The notes beneath the pieces are model-generated. The model saw only the letters and a program-made list of their open reading frames with translations, had not been told where the DNA came from and ran no database searches. Both the position numbers and the translations under genes were made by a program. Shown in pieces: positions 35,312-48,287 of a stretch of 64,000 nucleotides of DNA (positions within the stretch are counted from its first letter, which is position 1; every line of letters starts with the position of its first letter). Source of the DNA: Rosellinia necatrix (taxonomy: Eukaryota > Ascomycota > Sordariomycetes > Xylariales > Xylariaceae); contig JAGYVD010000006.1 of NCBI GenBank assembly GCA_021209875.1, positions 930,001 to 994,000 on the forward strand, in the 5' to 3' direction.

Positions 35312-38300
35312 GGTTGTAATATAATCGCTGCAAGTAGCCCCGGGCGTCAAATTAGATAAAAATCTGGCTGAGGCTAAGAAGATATTTGCTGAGATATTTC
35401 GGCTTGGATAGAAGAGATGGTGCTTGATGATCGTTTAGGGTGCGTTGAGCTGGCCCTTTGATGTGTTTTATAGATACTGCCATTCTCATAGCTAGGGTTT
35501 GAGTTTTGGTGAGGCCATGCCTGGGTACTTTGGCGTCGATGGTCTGTGAACGCGCACATTCATTCCGTTGAGGTTTACCACGAAGGCGCAGGTCAGAACT
35601 ATAATTTCCTCGGACGATTTCTTGCTTTGCTTGTCATTATGTTTAGCTGTGCCTACCGCATCGGGAATTATATACCTAAGGAGACTGGTGTCATAGACAG
35701 GCACTAGATGGATAGGGTGTAAAAGTATGCATCGGGACCTTCCATACAGGTTTTTTTTTTTTTCTTTTCTTTTTTTTTTTTTTTTTTTTTTTCGCCTATC
35801 GAATACATAGAGGAGAGAAATCTGTCTGTAAAGAGTAACGACTCATTTGTTGCTATTCTATAGGAGACTACAATTAGCTTACAGTATCTATTTCTCGGTA
35901 TAATTCAACTTGTAGACTTGACGTACATAAACAAGACCTACTCGGCCCCTTTGTCGAACCTAAAGGTTGGAATCAATACTGGTAGGGAACCATAACATGG
36001 TTTCTCTCGTGTAAGTCGTTACAATTCTAGGTTTTCAAATGAATGGGATAACCTGATTGTGTATGCGATGAGGCAGCGACCAAGGAAATAAACGTGCGGC
36101 GACGCAGGAGGAGCTATCATCTCATAGCTTCGATAGATGTTAAATGTAGCTCGAGGAAAGGGGAAACGGCGACGTCCGAATAGGCGAGACGAAAAGTGAA
36201 ATACCAGCATTAGTCGTTAAAGCTTATTTGTTCTAGAATTGGATATTGATATTTAAGTTCAGAGTATTCGGGGATCTAGGCCCATCAGATCTCAGCTAGC
36301 GAATGCCTGTCAGGAGAAGCATTGTTGTGTCGTTACCTCCCGTCCCTGTCAGTCTAGCTGTAACTACCTGTGCTCGAGCCCCTTGCGATGTGTGGTTTCT
36401 GGCTTACTTGTGCCTACCGAGAAACATACTGAGAAAGGGCGTTTTGAAAACACAAGATTACACTCACATCATACGCGGAAATATGCACATCCATTACGGC
36501 CGTGCCGCACCATGGTGGAGAGTTGTTATGTTCGTGCATGAATCGCAACCCTATCCTCGCTGCATAAAACGCATACTCGATCTTGCTATGTGCAATCTAA
36601 TCTTGGATATAACTACCCATATCTGTATTGATTCAACAACGGCTTTGGATCTCTTTGGCTCAGCATCGAGCTGGCCCAGACGAGTAATTTGCATTTAAAT
36701 CTACAATACCCCAGATTGTAGCTGTTGCTGGAGGAACCGCGATAGAAGAACGAGACTTTCGTTCTATAGCATTGAGCTACTAGTTTGTCAGTTTGACCAT
36801 GGCCTTGGCGTACAATCAGAGCTGTGCACGCAGGTGCTTCAACTTTCTTGGCTGCCGCTGACGCGCGTGTGACTATATGCCATTCATTCATTGGCATGCT
36901 GTCCTCGGAGAATAAGCACAAGCGGGTCGTGATAGGACTACAACCCTCGCATTGGCCAAGCTGTGAAATTAGAGCCGCACAACTTTACACTCATTCCAGA
37001 TGTTCCTTGAAGGGAATATTCGTGACGGTTGGCGGGTTCATCCGTCCGTGAATTGTCCAGCAGTGAATTCCATCCGATGCGTCACTTCGGTGTGACCCCC
37101 TCCATTCCACGTGAGGAAGCTCTGCCGGAATTAGCCGATGTGTACGATCGGGCGTGTTCGACCTGAGTGGAGGCCGGCCGCATCATCGGAGTCGCATTTG
37201 ACATAGAGCCCTGTAGGCATTCGTATAACTGCATAGAATTCAGATTGGCATCACCTTAGACGGTAGGTCTGGGAGATAACGTCAGAGGAAGACGGTGTGG
37301 CAGGGTTGGATTTATCGCGCCGAAACCCGGACTGTTCAACCACTTTGGTAGGAGCAGGTAGGCTTTCAACCAGGAGAAGCGATATCTCATCAGACCTGTC
37401 CGTCCGTGGCGGGCCGGGGCCCGTTGAACAAAAGCGCGGGTGGCGTTCCCCAAACCCCGCACCGACGATGATAGCGTCTTTCCTAGGGGTAACTATTGAT
37501 GAGGGAGAAGATGGTGCGTGCTCTCTATAACTAATTGACGAGAATAGGATATCTTTTGCGCCACAAGGCTCCCTCTCCTACAGACACGCCACCACCTCGT
37601 GACCTTAGCCGACCTCGCCCTAAACCAACCCAGACCCTAATGACAACAGGCATGGACTAACAGTACCCCATGAGTGGGGAATGTTAGCGTAGTGATCGCT
37701 AGCGATGCTAGTTACCTAGTCGCCTCAGCTGGCTCTTAAACGCAACATCGGATCAGCTGAATCAGAGCCGGGAGGGTGGGTGGCCAGCGCCCATGATGGC
37801 AACAGGATCGGCTATGTTTTATTGCTGGAATCCACGCCGAGGCTGGTGGAAGGAATTTATTTCTAGATGAGAATGTGCGAGGAGCTTGGAAGGTCTAGCA
37901 ATGCAATACGACCCTTTTCGAGGGTTTTGTCGATATCACTGGGTATATAAGATCCATGGGACGGATGCTAATCTCAAAACCGTTCGTGTTCCTTGCACCT
38001 CAAACTGACTGTGCTTAGCTGACTAGAGGCGCGGAATACTTGTACGCTCTTGGCGATAGCGTGGCCCGGCTCCAAGTGTTGGGGAAACAAGAGTCGAGCA
38101 ACAGAGAGAGAGAGAGAGGGAGAGGATCTGTTCGCGACTGCTTAAGCGGTCTGGTGCGACGAATTTGGGCTGATTCCTATGCAACGAATGCCCCAGTATC
38201 ATTAATTTGACACGTGAAACCCCTGTCTAGATATTAAATTAAGGTCATGATTCCATTCCATCGGATCCAGGTTAGTGGACTTTCTACTCAGCGCATGTCA

Positions 38301-38913
38301 ATTGAAGGATCTCACTGTTGGCTAGGGACCTGGTCGATAGCAGCAGGGCTGCCGGCAATACGGGTTCCAAAGCCGACTGTGGCGCTTTCAAGGCATACCA
38401 ACCTGGAGTGCGTCTGAGGAGAGACAGAAATCCTTTCGGCAGGTTTGAGAATACAAATCGCCAGATTGGCATGAGCACACGCGCAGTCGTTTTAGAACCA
38501 ACGAATGATGGGAGGGTTGTGGATAGTGACCAACAATTATACCAATAGACGACGAGAATCCGTCGTCCAGGGACGTCTAGAACCCATGGCCCGCAGATGT
38601 CGACGATCTTAGTCGTTCTGGAGACCAAAGACCAACGGTGGTGCAGTCAAATCCTACCCCGGCCTCTGCCCTACAAGGGTCCATTTCCTCATCTGGCCGT
38701 GGAGGCGACCGGTCCGCTTTCCCCTCCGGGCAGCTCTGTAGTGGAGAAACCTGGAGAAGTTTGGGGATGAGGTGAACGTTATAAACCCTTCTTATGGCCG
38801 CCGCGAGTTCAAGGATGCGATAGAACGGTGTCTCCAATTGCTGAGGTGATCATTGCCGGCTTGCTCCCTGGATTTCTCGGAAGGAAACAACATACGCATT
38901 GAGCGGGTATAAG
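35312..38913. other. 3.6-kb gene-poor region
   Basis: No supported gene on either strand. A pyrimidine run of mainly T lies at 35751-35792, and a (GA)n stretch at 38103-38124. An open frame of 114 codons at 38284-38628 (-) lacks any recognised domain or codon bias. The 37880-37980 segment (TATAAGATCCATGG near 37945) looks promoter-like but no gene follows that I can support. Confidence 0.45.
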
Positions 38914-40992
38914 ATGGCGGACGACAAAAATAACGACGGGGGCGTGACCGTCACCCGATCGATCGAACCGGTTGTTGTTGTGAGTGAAGGCAGTGGCAAA
39001 ACCGCCAATATTGAGGGCGCGAAGACCAAGGTGGTGCACAACGCAGAGCTCTACGCCGCGCTGCAGGAGACCAAGATCGAGCCATGGAGCAAAGAATCAC
39101 GGACCTTATACCGTTCGGCGCCACTTCCATATTTGGGACCCTGAAAGAATATTGACCATATGTTTAGTTGCCATCTTCACGGCCTTCCTCTGCGCCTGCG
39201 CCAATGGTTACGATGGTTAGTCTTCCAACCCAAGTCGGGTCGAACGTGATATTGATGCATATTTGGTCCTAGGATCGCTACTTACCGGCATCGTTGCCAT
39301 GGATCAATTCCAGGAGGTTTTTCATAGCGGCACGGTCGGACCGACGGTCTCTCTGTTGTTCTCGCTATACACGGTGTTCGTCTCACAGAGAAGAGAATGG
39401 GCGCAAGCAATGTGACCACTGACCCGTGTCTTAATATAGGGGCTCTATCGTCGGCGCGCCTTTCGCCGCCATCATTTCGGATAAACTCGGCCGTCGTAAA
39501 ACCATGTTTTGCGGTGGTATCATCATTATCATCGGCACCGTTATCATTTCCAGCAGCTCAACTATCCCACAGTTTGTCGTAGGCCGCTTTGTTCTCGGCG
39601 TCGGTATCGCCACTATGACAGTGAGCGCTCCTGCATACGCTATGGAAATCTCGCCCCCTCACTGGCGCGGGCGTGCTACAGGTAAGACCTCTGATATACA
39701 TGCTTAGCTTCTTACTGATGGAATATGTTAGGTTTCTACAATTGTGGATGGTTCGGAGGATCTATTCCTGCGGCCGCCATCGTGTTCGGCACCCAGAAAA
39801 TACAAAGTCACTGGGCATGGAGGATTCCCCTCATCCTACAAGCATTCGCCTGTGTCATTGTCATGTTCACCATCTGGTTTATCCCCGAAAGCCCTCGATG
39901 GCTTATGGCTAACGGGAAGACCGACGAGGCCCTCGAATTTCTCGTCAAGTTTCACGGAAATGGTGACCCAAACTCGCGCCTGGTGCGTCTTGAGATTGAA
40001 GAGATGAAGGAAAACATCCGTCTTGACGGTATTGATAAACGGCCGTGGGACTGTGAGTTGTACCCTTGCGTTATTCCGGCGCCAAGAGGCGTGGATGGCT
40101 AACATACACGTTAGATCGACCTATTATCTTCACACACAACGGGCGCTGGCGTTTTGCTCAGGTTCTCATGATTTCTATCTTTGGCCAGTTCTCCGGCAAT
40201 GGGCTTGGCTACTTCAACGCGACCATCTTCAAGCAGATCGGGGTGAACTCGGTGTCACAGCAACTCGGGTATAACCTACTCAACTCGGTTCTGTCGGCGG
40301 TGGGAGCACTCTCGGCCGTGTCGCTGACAGACAGGATGCCTCGACGACCCGTATTGATTTACGGCACCCTGGGTAGGTCTTGGTGCCCCGGTGTTATAAT
40401 ATGGATGGCGCTGACGATATATAGCGTGCGCGATCACCCTTGCGCTTAATTCTGGTCTCTCGGCTGCACTGGATGCACAGGGCGAAGATATCCAAAGTTC
40501 ATACGCCAAGGGTGCTCTGGCATCCTATTTCCTGTTCAATGTCGTCTTCTCCTTCAGCTACACACCTCTACAAGGTGTTATCCCGGCCGAAGCGTTGGAA
40601 ACGACTATGCGAGCCAAGGGCCTTGCGGCATCGGCCGTTCTCGTCAACATTGTCGGCTTCATCAACCAGTTCGCAGGGCCGATCGGTCTCGCCAATATCG
40701 GTTACAAGTATATCTTCGTCTTTGTCGGCTGGGATTTAGTCGAAACCGTTGCCTGGTATTTCTTCGGGTGAGCTAGCCTTTGCCAATGGACGCCCGTTCT
40801 CTTACTAACACATATCCCAGTGTGGAATCGCAGGGACGCACGCTTGAGCAGCTGGAATGGGTGTACGATCAGCCAAACCCGGTCAAGGCCTCCATGACGA
40901 TCGACAAGGTTATTGTCCAAGCCGATGGAAAGGTCACGGAGAAGGTGGTGGAGGATGCCATCTGGCCGAATATTGGAGACGTTGTGGGATAG
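38914..40992 (+). CDS. MFS sugar/lactose-permease-like transporter
   Basis: Eight exons (38914-39112, 39168-39215, 39273-39375, 39440-39681, 39732-40052, 40115-40372, 40425-40767, 40821-40992) encode 561 residues with 12 expected helices. The cytosolic tail reads HNAELYAALQETKIEPWSKES. The sugar-porter motifs are present: ANGYDGSLLTGI in TM1, SDKLGRRKTMF in the TM2-3 loop, VPAYAMEIS-like PAYAMEISPPHWRGRATG before TM5, PESPRWLMANGKTDEAL at the central loop, and YTPLQGVIPAEALETTMRAKG in the second half. Best resemblance is to fungal lactose permease/hexose transporters (TC 2.A.1.1). All introns are 50-64 nt and phase-consistent. The first uses a weak GTTCGG donor (39113-39167) but gives a perfect TM1 join. 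It lies next to gene-poor DNA, so it may be an accessory uptake gene. The sugar is not shown. Confidence 0.9.
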
Positions 40993-43329
40993 CTGCAAGG
41001 TGAATGAATGATGATCCGACTACGGTCTGGTAAAGCCAGCGGTGGATTTGAACCCACAGGCCCGGCGGTAGAAGCAGCAGAAAGGAAAAAGAAAGGGAAA
41101 GAAAAGGGCGATGATGAAAAGAAACTGCGTACCACAGTCGATATTCAGCAGGCAAGAGGGGGAGCCCATCAACCTAACTTACTTAGGTACCTCCGCCGTG
41201 GGGCTACAGTAGTACATGCCTGTACCTGTTTACCTACCTACCTGCCTAGGTACCTAAGTAGGTATGTACCTAGGTAGGTATTCACCTAAACCCAGGGGTA
41301 GGTAAGGTATATTAAGTACCCGGGCCTTACCTTTTACTGACCTACCTAGGTAGGTAGTAAGTACCTACTTAGTAGGTAGTGTCTCATAAGGTCTCCTTTT
41401 ATGGCCATTTGCTGGGACAATTTGGAACTTTTACCGTAGATATAGTTTAATTGGGATTGCTGCTCAGCCTATGGACTGAGGTCCTTACCTACCTACCTAC
41501 CTCCCTAGTGCATGATACCTACTAAGTGTGAGAGTTACAGTAGCTGGTCTAGGTGGCTTAGCCGTATCCCCCGGGTTGGGCGCTATACCCCTGGCGGCGG
41601 TAGAGGTCTGGATATACTATGCATGACCACATGTGTGCGATGTTAGGTACCCGAATTTAGAGGGCTGAGCCTCTGATCGGAGCACGCAGAGCACGCATCG
41701 GCTGGGACGATCTCTACCCCACGTCCCGACGATAGATCGGACGGCTGAGGCGCAAACGTCGTCACAGACAAGGGTTCAGGGGATGCAGTCCGTCCACATC
41801 TGCCCACATGGAACACGCCACATCACAAGCAATAGCTACCTCCCTACCATACATCTTCGTCAGCTGGTCCGCGCGAGATAAACTATCTTCTGTTTCTTTT
41901 TTCGATCTAGTTTGGACCAAGAAAGCCCCCGACGGGTCAGGTTACACACGTCCAGCGACATCTCCTTCAGCTTCCGACCACCTCGCAAAGTAGTACCCTT
42001 TGGGTTAGATATGTGAGGAACTTCACACAAGCTATGGTGTTTTAGTTACTGTTGTTAGTAGTCCCTGAGCCTCGGCCGCTTTGCACAAGTTGCCTGCTAA
42101 AGCCACCCCCATCCTGATGGAGGACCCAGTAAAAGAAAACCCCTTTACGAAGTCAAGGGCCGTACTCGAAAAGAGTCAAATTGTAGAAGGTTCGAATTGG
42201 CGTATGAATGGCACCGGCAAAGGTCCGCGAGCCCTGCAGCGCTGTGCGGCGAGCGAGGTAATTATGGATAAACGTCGTCTCGGGGGACATCATCTTGTAA
42301 TTTCTCTCGCGATAATAGTGAGAGTAGAACAATGAGATCAATGTGTTATTTACTTATACCTACAATGTAGGTACGGTCTCTCCACGGGGCGAATTGATTT
42401 CTTTCTATGTTCGGCGCGGTCGAATACCGTAACTTGCCTCACTCACAATCGGCATTCCGACCTACAGTGCAATGACAGTCCATTGAAGGACACGGCCGCC
42501 AGGAGTCAGCGTCTGGGTGCGTTTTCCTTTGAAAATAAACTTGCTCTGCCTGGGATGGGCTATAATTCGCTTCTGCTATCTACCTAGGTAAACATGACTA
42601 ACACATGTCTCCAACATACCAACATAACATTTGCACCAACAATACCATATAGGAGGCAGTCCTCCCTCTTCCATATCTTCAAGGTCTACGTGGCAGATTC
42701 TGAGACGAATAGGCCGAATCAAAGCCCAGAATATACAATTTGTTAGGAAGGCACGTGGATGGCAATCGGGCAAGATCCATCTATAGCTTGTACTGTATAA
42801 GTCGATGCCCTCGATTCAGATTCTGGGTTATCATTGGATCATAGTTTGAGCTCTTGCTTCTTGATAGGAAAAATACTCCGAATCCCTTTATTTTGAGATA
42901 GGTGATCGATCTAGTCATTTTGAAAGTCCAATGAGAGGTACAACTCTGGGATCTGGAGCTAATCGATGAAGGTAAGCGGCCAAGCGATCCGGTAGGTCAC
43001 CCGAGGAGTGAATTGGTTTGCACCGGATGTCGGCAGGCCGCGTCTTCGATGCCTGAAGCTGTAAGACCAGCCGGGCCGCTGACAGCAACAAGGCGTCAAG
43101 GCCGCCGGCCACGTCGCGGGGCCGGGGTTAAGATGCGGGCCGAGAATAAATTTGTTTGCTTCTAACGGTGCCCCCGTATACGCCGTCAGTTTTTGGAGCC
43201 TAGCGAGGACGTATAGGGCGTTGTTGGCATCAGCTCCTGGGCGGTGACGACTTTATTAGCTCTTTATGAAGGCAATTTCCACGAAATGATAAGGAGCACA
43301 TAGCTAATAAGCTAGAGCCGGTAAGCGCT
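40993..43329. other. gene-poor region with the densest ACCT/AGGT tracts
   Basis: No supported gene. ACCT/AGGT tracts fill much of 41225-41370 and 41485-41525. The 62-65 codon open frame at 42915-43112 (-) sits in a local GC-rich island but matches no family I know. Confidence 0.5.
41225..41370. repeat. dense (ACCT/AGGT)n palindromic tract cluster
   Basis: The cluster includes ACCTACCTACCTGCCTAGG, GTACCTAAGTAGGTATG and CTACCTAGGTAGGTAGTAAG. Alternating ACCT and AGGT make many short palindromes (CCTAGG, GGTACC), so the strands can fold back. This is the longest member of the dispersed family. Confidence 0.85.
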
Positions 43330-43545
43330 ATAACCAACGGGATGCTCTCCTAGATCTTGGATGTATTGGGTTTCGTCCATCCGCACAACCCGCTAATAGT
43401 GTAGTCCATCGAGACATCAAGCCTATGAAACTCCTTCATCAAGACGACAAATTCCATTTGGCGGATTTCGGCATCGCAGAGGCCGTCAATGCGTCAAGAA
43501 CTGTAGGCGGAAGAGACTGGTATTTGGTGCTCCACTTCCAATACA
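43330..43545 (+). pseudogene. relic of a protein kinase catalytic domain (HRD to DFG region)
   Basis: A segment from about 43386 reads as the kinase catalytic loop: VHRDIKPMKLLHQDD followed by the metal-binding DFG in FHLADFGIAEAVNASRT, then GRDWYL, a normal activation-segment start. Upstream, a second frame encodes VLGFVHPHNPLIV, which would lead into the HRD motif if two bases were removed at the GTG-TAG-TCC junction (about 43401-43405); so the relic is frameshifted and has an in-frame TAG. The Asn normally found in HRDxKPxN is replaced by Lys. No N-lobe (Gly-rich loop or Lys) can be seen, and the frame ends at about 43570. It is a decayed fragment rather than an active gene. Confidence 0.7.
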
Positions 43546-43769
43546 TCATCTTCTTACCCTCCATTCTCTCTACTACCCCATTTCTGTAGGGCTGAATCAA
43601 CGATGCGATCCTTGTCGGCGTGACGGCTCTGTGAAGGCCTCGAACATACACATACGCTCAGCATGGCATAGCGCAAACCCGACAACCCGATTGATCCTTG
43701 CTCATATCACTTCCCATCTTTTTTGACATCGACGTAATTAATGAGGGGGTATTCAGCGGGGTCTCATCC

Positions 43770-44445
43770 AATTGTACCAACAAGGGCATGGTGTTGCATC
43801 TGGGTATTATTGAAGCTTTCATCCAAGCCTTCAAGGGCAGTTAAGGCATCATATGGCTCGCAAGCGGGTTAGTACCCGAACAGTGTACTGGTGGCATAAC
43901 GACTTTAGCGAACCCCCACAGCGGCAAGGCCCTAGGGAAGATGTATTGAAGATCACTGACTTGGGCCTCACACAACCAAGGGACAGACTTGGGGCACTCC
44001 TGCATCCTATATAACCCAATGGCTGCCATGCCCCAGAAGTTCTTTTCGGCATCATGGTAAGCAAGCCTCAGTCTTCGAGTTTAAGATTACTCAACAAATA
44101 TTTAACCGTTGTAGGTGTGGGAGCTCTTGGCGGGGCGGAAACTGTTCGAACAGGGCGATCCAAATCCGTACTTCATAGGCAGTACAACACCTGGCGGATA
44201 TGATCGCGTTGCTCGGCCCTGCACCACCTGTACTCATCCAGCGAGAGAGTGCTATACGGCAATGGCGATGGACGCCGCAGGTAGTGAACCCAAGTGGCCA
44301 GCTCTGCGGCAGCGCTGCCGGAGTTTAGGGTGGCCCGCTCTTTATCGACGATGGTGGGAAAGTACCTACAGTGCCTTGCATGACAGGACCTTCCACCTAC
44401 ATTTTCGACCTACATATTCATCTGTTCCACCTTCCTTGCAGAATA
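43770..44445 (+). pseudogene. relic of an SRPK-like serine/threonine kinase gene
   Basis: Pieces of the SR-protein-kinase catalytic domain appear in order but in changing frames. They are MVLHLG then IIEAFIQAF (43790-43835), RVSTRTVYWWHNDF (about 43865-43905), VLKITDLGLTQ (DFG changed to DLG), HPI-stop-PNGCHAPEVLFGIM (about 44005-44057), a retained GTAAGC...TAG intron (44058-44114), VWELLAGRKLFEQGDP, VQHLADMIALLGPAP, and NPSGQLCG followed by a TAG and GGPLFIDDGG (about 44285-44355). The HPIQP of the family is HPI-TAA here, which a single C-to-T change would produce. There are at least two internal stops and two or more frameshifts, so it is a pseudogene. SRPKs phosphorylate SR splicing factors, and filamentous fungi carry expanded, variable SRPK-like families. 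Confidence 0.75.
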
Positions 44446-47400
44446 ACACATCAACAATACGGTAGATACCTACCTAGGTAGTGTACATGGAATGTCCTGC
44501 AGGGGGGGATGGGGGGGTGTTAAGGGAGTAGAGCCATGCTACGAAACAGACGCTTTGCCGTAGCTAGCTACCCAACTTCTCGTCTCTTACCGCCTTAGGC
44601 TTGGCTTGCTATCTCTTTCATCCCCTTACTCATCCAAGCCTATCCACCTTGTATACCACCTCCTTTATGCTCTTGCATTGTTGCGAACTGTGTCTACCCT
44701 TTTCGCAGCCCATCAAGTTTGTGTTCAAATCTCAGTTGAAATGTTAGTGGCTCTTTAAAGTCTCTAATATGGCTCTAGAACTACACCATCACAAGGTGTT
44801 TCAACGCCCCCGCAGTCGATGTTGGTAATTGTGAGACAGGCAAGTTCATGTGTTGCGCGGTACGCCTGAGGCCTACAGTCAAGATAGCCATCCTCTGTTG
44901 GTGGTCCGACTCCTACGGAGCTAAAATGTGAATAAGGAAGAACCCCTCGACGATGACGCCTGGTTGACGGCCTAGACGGCAAACATGGTCGATCTTAGCA
45001 AGTAAACCAATCATGCGGCCCTGTCACGGCCCGCGAGAGAGCTTTCTGGTGGCTCGGAGCGTCTTCCAGATAATCAACATTCCCGGGCCATATTCCAATG
45101 GGCGGCATACCTGCTAACATTGAGTTGTTATTCGAGGGTGGGACTGAGTGCTCACTCCGAGGTACAAGCGCACCTCCTTAAGGGACCGACCCAACAACCG
45201 GATGTTGCTCGACGAATGCGGATCGCTTTAACAGATAAAGTATGTTGACCTGCCTGCACTGCGACTTCACGACTGCGGGCCACGCGGCGGTCGGCAGGAT
45301 GGTTCGGTGTGGCCTTTCCAACCATTGGCAAGCTGATTCGACCTTGTTAGCTCACAAAATACCCAAGGCGCTATGTCAATGAGCAGGCGTTCTCTATAAT
45401 TTGGTGTAGCATACCTTTATCTAATTGGGTCGCTGCAGTTCGACACAAATGCCGAGTCAACACACGTGCCATGTGTCGGATTTTCCATCGTCACGAGAGC
45501 CTACCGTGCATATCTCTTGGTACGAGGCATATTGTCAATTCATTACCGAAACCTGGGTGTTTCTAGTATACTAGATGGATATGAGGAACCTTTTCCTTAA
45601 GGCATGAGGACTCCGGGATCACTTGCGCGACTGGCCAGAGTTTCGCGAGAGCAGTCCCCGCATACAGCTTTTGACAATTCGCTGGCCTTTACAAACACCG
45701 ATAACACGCCTCCGACCAAACTATAAGACTAAGTAAGGGAATAGAATCATAGAACAAGAGTTGCGAAGTCGTGGACACTAGGTATACTGCTACTTTGAAT
45801 CGGTTGAGATGTGACTGTTCCTTTTTGGGCCAGGTATCGGAATCGGTCCCACGAATGATGAAACTCTTGATTTCTTGCAAGCTTTGGTGGCCCAGCTGGA
45901 ACGAGTGGCGAAGGACCAGATCAGCCAAGTGGGCGGATGAATCTCAACCAGATACTATTTGCCGGCGTCGCCGAACGGTTTGCTACTCGGCTCTACGCAC
46001 CAGGTGATGTCTCTACAAGCAGCCCCTTGTTTTACAACCCCCCTTTACCCACGCCTAGACACAGCGTGGTTGTCTAGCCGTCAAGGTGAAAGCTACCCAA
46101 CTTGTGGATGCCATCCACCGCACTCGTGCGGCCCTAGATTCTTGTTCAACATGGCCTCGGTTACCACATCCGCTAAGAAGGAAGTCGAGGTGCTCCTTGC
46201 GCAATTGGAAGTTGACTAGATCGTCTATATGGCCAGCTTGCAAGTTCTGTCCCGGGAAGTACATCGGATATGGTACCATCATGTGTTGATCTAACCATCG
46301 TGTCTGGAAGTGTCTTCGATTGTGAAATGAAATGACTGATTTATATCTCTAAACTACGAGCTTCAACATATGCTTCTAATTCTCGTTGAGCGTAAGTATA
46401 TAACTCGAGCAATTAGAGACTCCTAGCGTCCTTATTCATAAGATTTAGGGGTTTAGGTTTCCTTCTTCCCCTGATAACTTAGTTCAAGTTAAGTTATACC
46501 GGAGATCCCATGCCCGAACGGTCATTCTGCCCTCATGAAGTTGAACCTAAGTAGACGTCGCATACTTACAACCAACGCCGATATTCGCACCAAAATGAGC
46601 CGCTTCGCCACCCAATAAGTTTGCCCCTCCCCTAGAAAATGAGAAGCAAACGTACGCTCCTATCCCAAGCCATCGATTCTTGTTATTGGGAAAATATGGG
46701 TCGTTTGTTGATCCGCTCGAATGCTTACCTTCGGCGTGGGTCACCGCCTGACTTTAGTTGTTGGTGGGCAACTCTATCCGGACAACCGCAACAAGGCGTT
46801 CCTCTTCCACCGGCTGGTCTCGCTTTAGAGCTAATCACCCTGTCCGCCAGGGGTTTTTTTTTTCTTGGGTACGTTGATGGAAAGTAAAACCGTCACCGTC
46901 ATAATCAATAGACGGTTTGTGCGTTTTGCCACTGCGTACGAGGCTTTCGGCCCTTCTCTATTGACTGCCGACTTCGGCAATTTATACAACGGTTTTCTAG
47001 GACTTGCACTAGCGCGGATAACAATTTGTTAGCGACGTGCCTGAAGGAAAAGGGGGGAAGGGGCCTCTCAGAATGTGTGGCTGGAAGCGACCTCGCTAGC
47101 GATCCCACTTCGGACCTCGTTCCCGGGCCTTTGCGTAGATAGCGCGGTCCTGGAAACGATGAGACCATCGTCTCTTCTCTTGGCGACAACACTTATAAAA
47201 AGGATCTTGGGGTTGGAACAAGGCCATATGGTCGGCGATTTCCGGCAAGGTAGAATTTGGTTAAATCGGTAACGAAAATTGAAAGAGAAAGACGAGCGGC
47301 ACGGGATCATGATAACTGAACCTATCCAATAGAACCGAGCTGCGCGATGGCGCTACACTGGTGCTGTAGCTGGGGATCCGGCATCAGCAGCAGGGTTTGC

Positions 47401-48287
47401 GGGCCGATTCCGTCTATATAACTCATGCCAATTGTCTTACAGACACCCGTCTAGGGGCACTGCAGGCTGAGCCGAGACTGAGAAAAAGCTGCGGGTACGC
47501 TAAGCCCAATGTGTCGCCCGTAACATGGAATACCAGGTCGCGAGCTCATGTTCATCTTCAATAACGCGGTAGGGCGTTCCTTGAACCCCGCCATTACTGT
47601 GCTGCCTCGAAGATCTGCCAGAATCCGTCAAGGAGTTTGCATGTGACGTAACACAGATGGTAAAACCCAAAGGCATACACAGAATGCAACCCAGTAGCTC
47701 GGAGACTTACACGGACCTGTTTGCCCCCCTTACTGGCCTTGGGTGACAGAGCTGTCGCTGACAGGGGTGTTGAGGTTTTACCCCGACCCATTATGGTACG
47801 GCTGTACGACCCCTGAAGAAATGACGTGTTATCTTCACCATCGATCAACCAACAATCGACAATTTATCCAGAATCCTCGTGTTGCCGGGTCTTACCGGCC
47901 CTCAGCTCAGCTATTAGTGCGATTGGCCCTTATCCCATCCCAGCCTGCCCCAATATCACAGCGTACCTGGGCGGTGTAGGATGACGAGAGGGAAAAAAGG
48001 AAAGAAAGAAGGAAAGAGGGCTTCGCAGTAGCAGGCATCAGACGCGAGCGGGCTCGCTGATAGGTCCTGTCGAGCCGGGTAAGCGGGCGATCGCAAGAGC
48101 ACTCGACCCTAGCAGGGTGGGTTGATACCTGGTCTGATCTGACGATCCCGTAGGGCTGTTGGGGGGGTTCGATGCAAGGCTCTGGTATCGTGGCTATGGG
48201 CAGCTCATGCAGTTGGGAGCATCGTGTGGCCGGGATGCCGATCGTCGCGGGTGCCCGCTCGACTACCCTGTCCGATGTCGTGTTGAT

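Noticed and set aside
41025..41060. tRNA-like B-box (GTTCAAATCC on the reverse strand)
   Set aside because: No A-box, no acceptor stem and no anticodon arm at the right spacing; it lies in the 3' flank of the transporter and is probably chance.
42915..43112. 65-codon reverse-strand frame in a GC-rich island
   Set aside because: No recognised family; GC richness alone keeps frames open.
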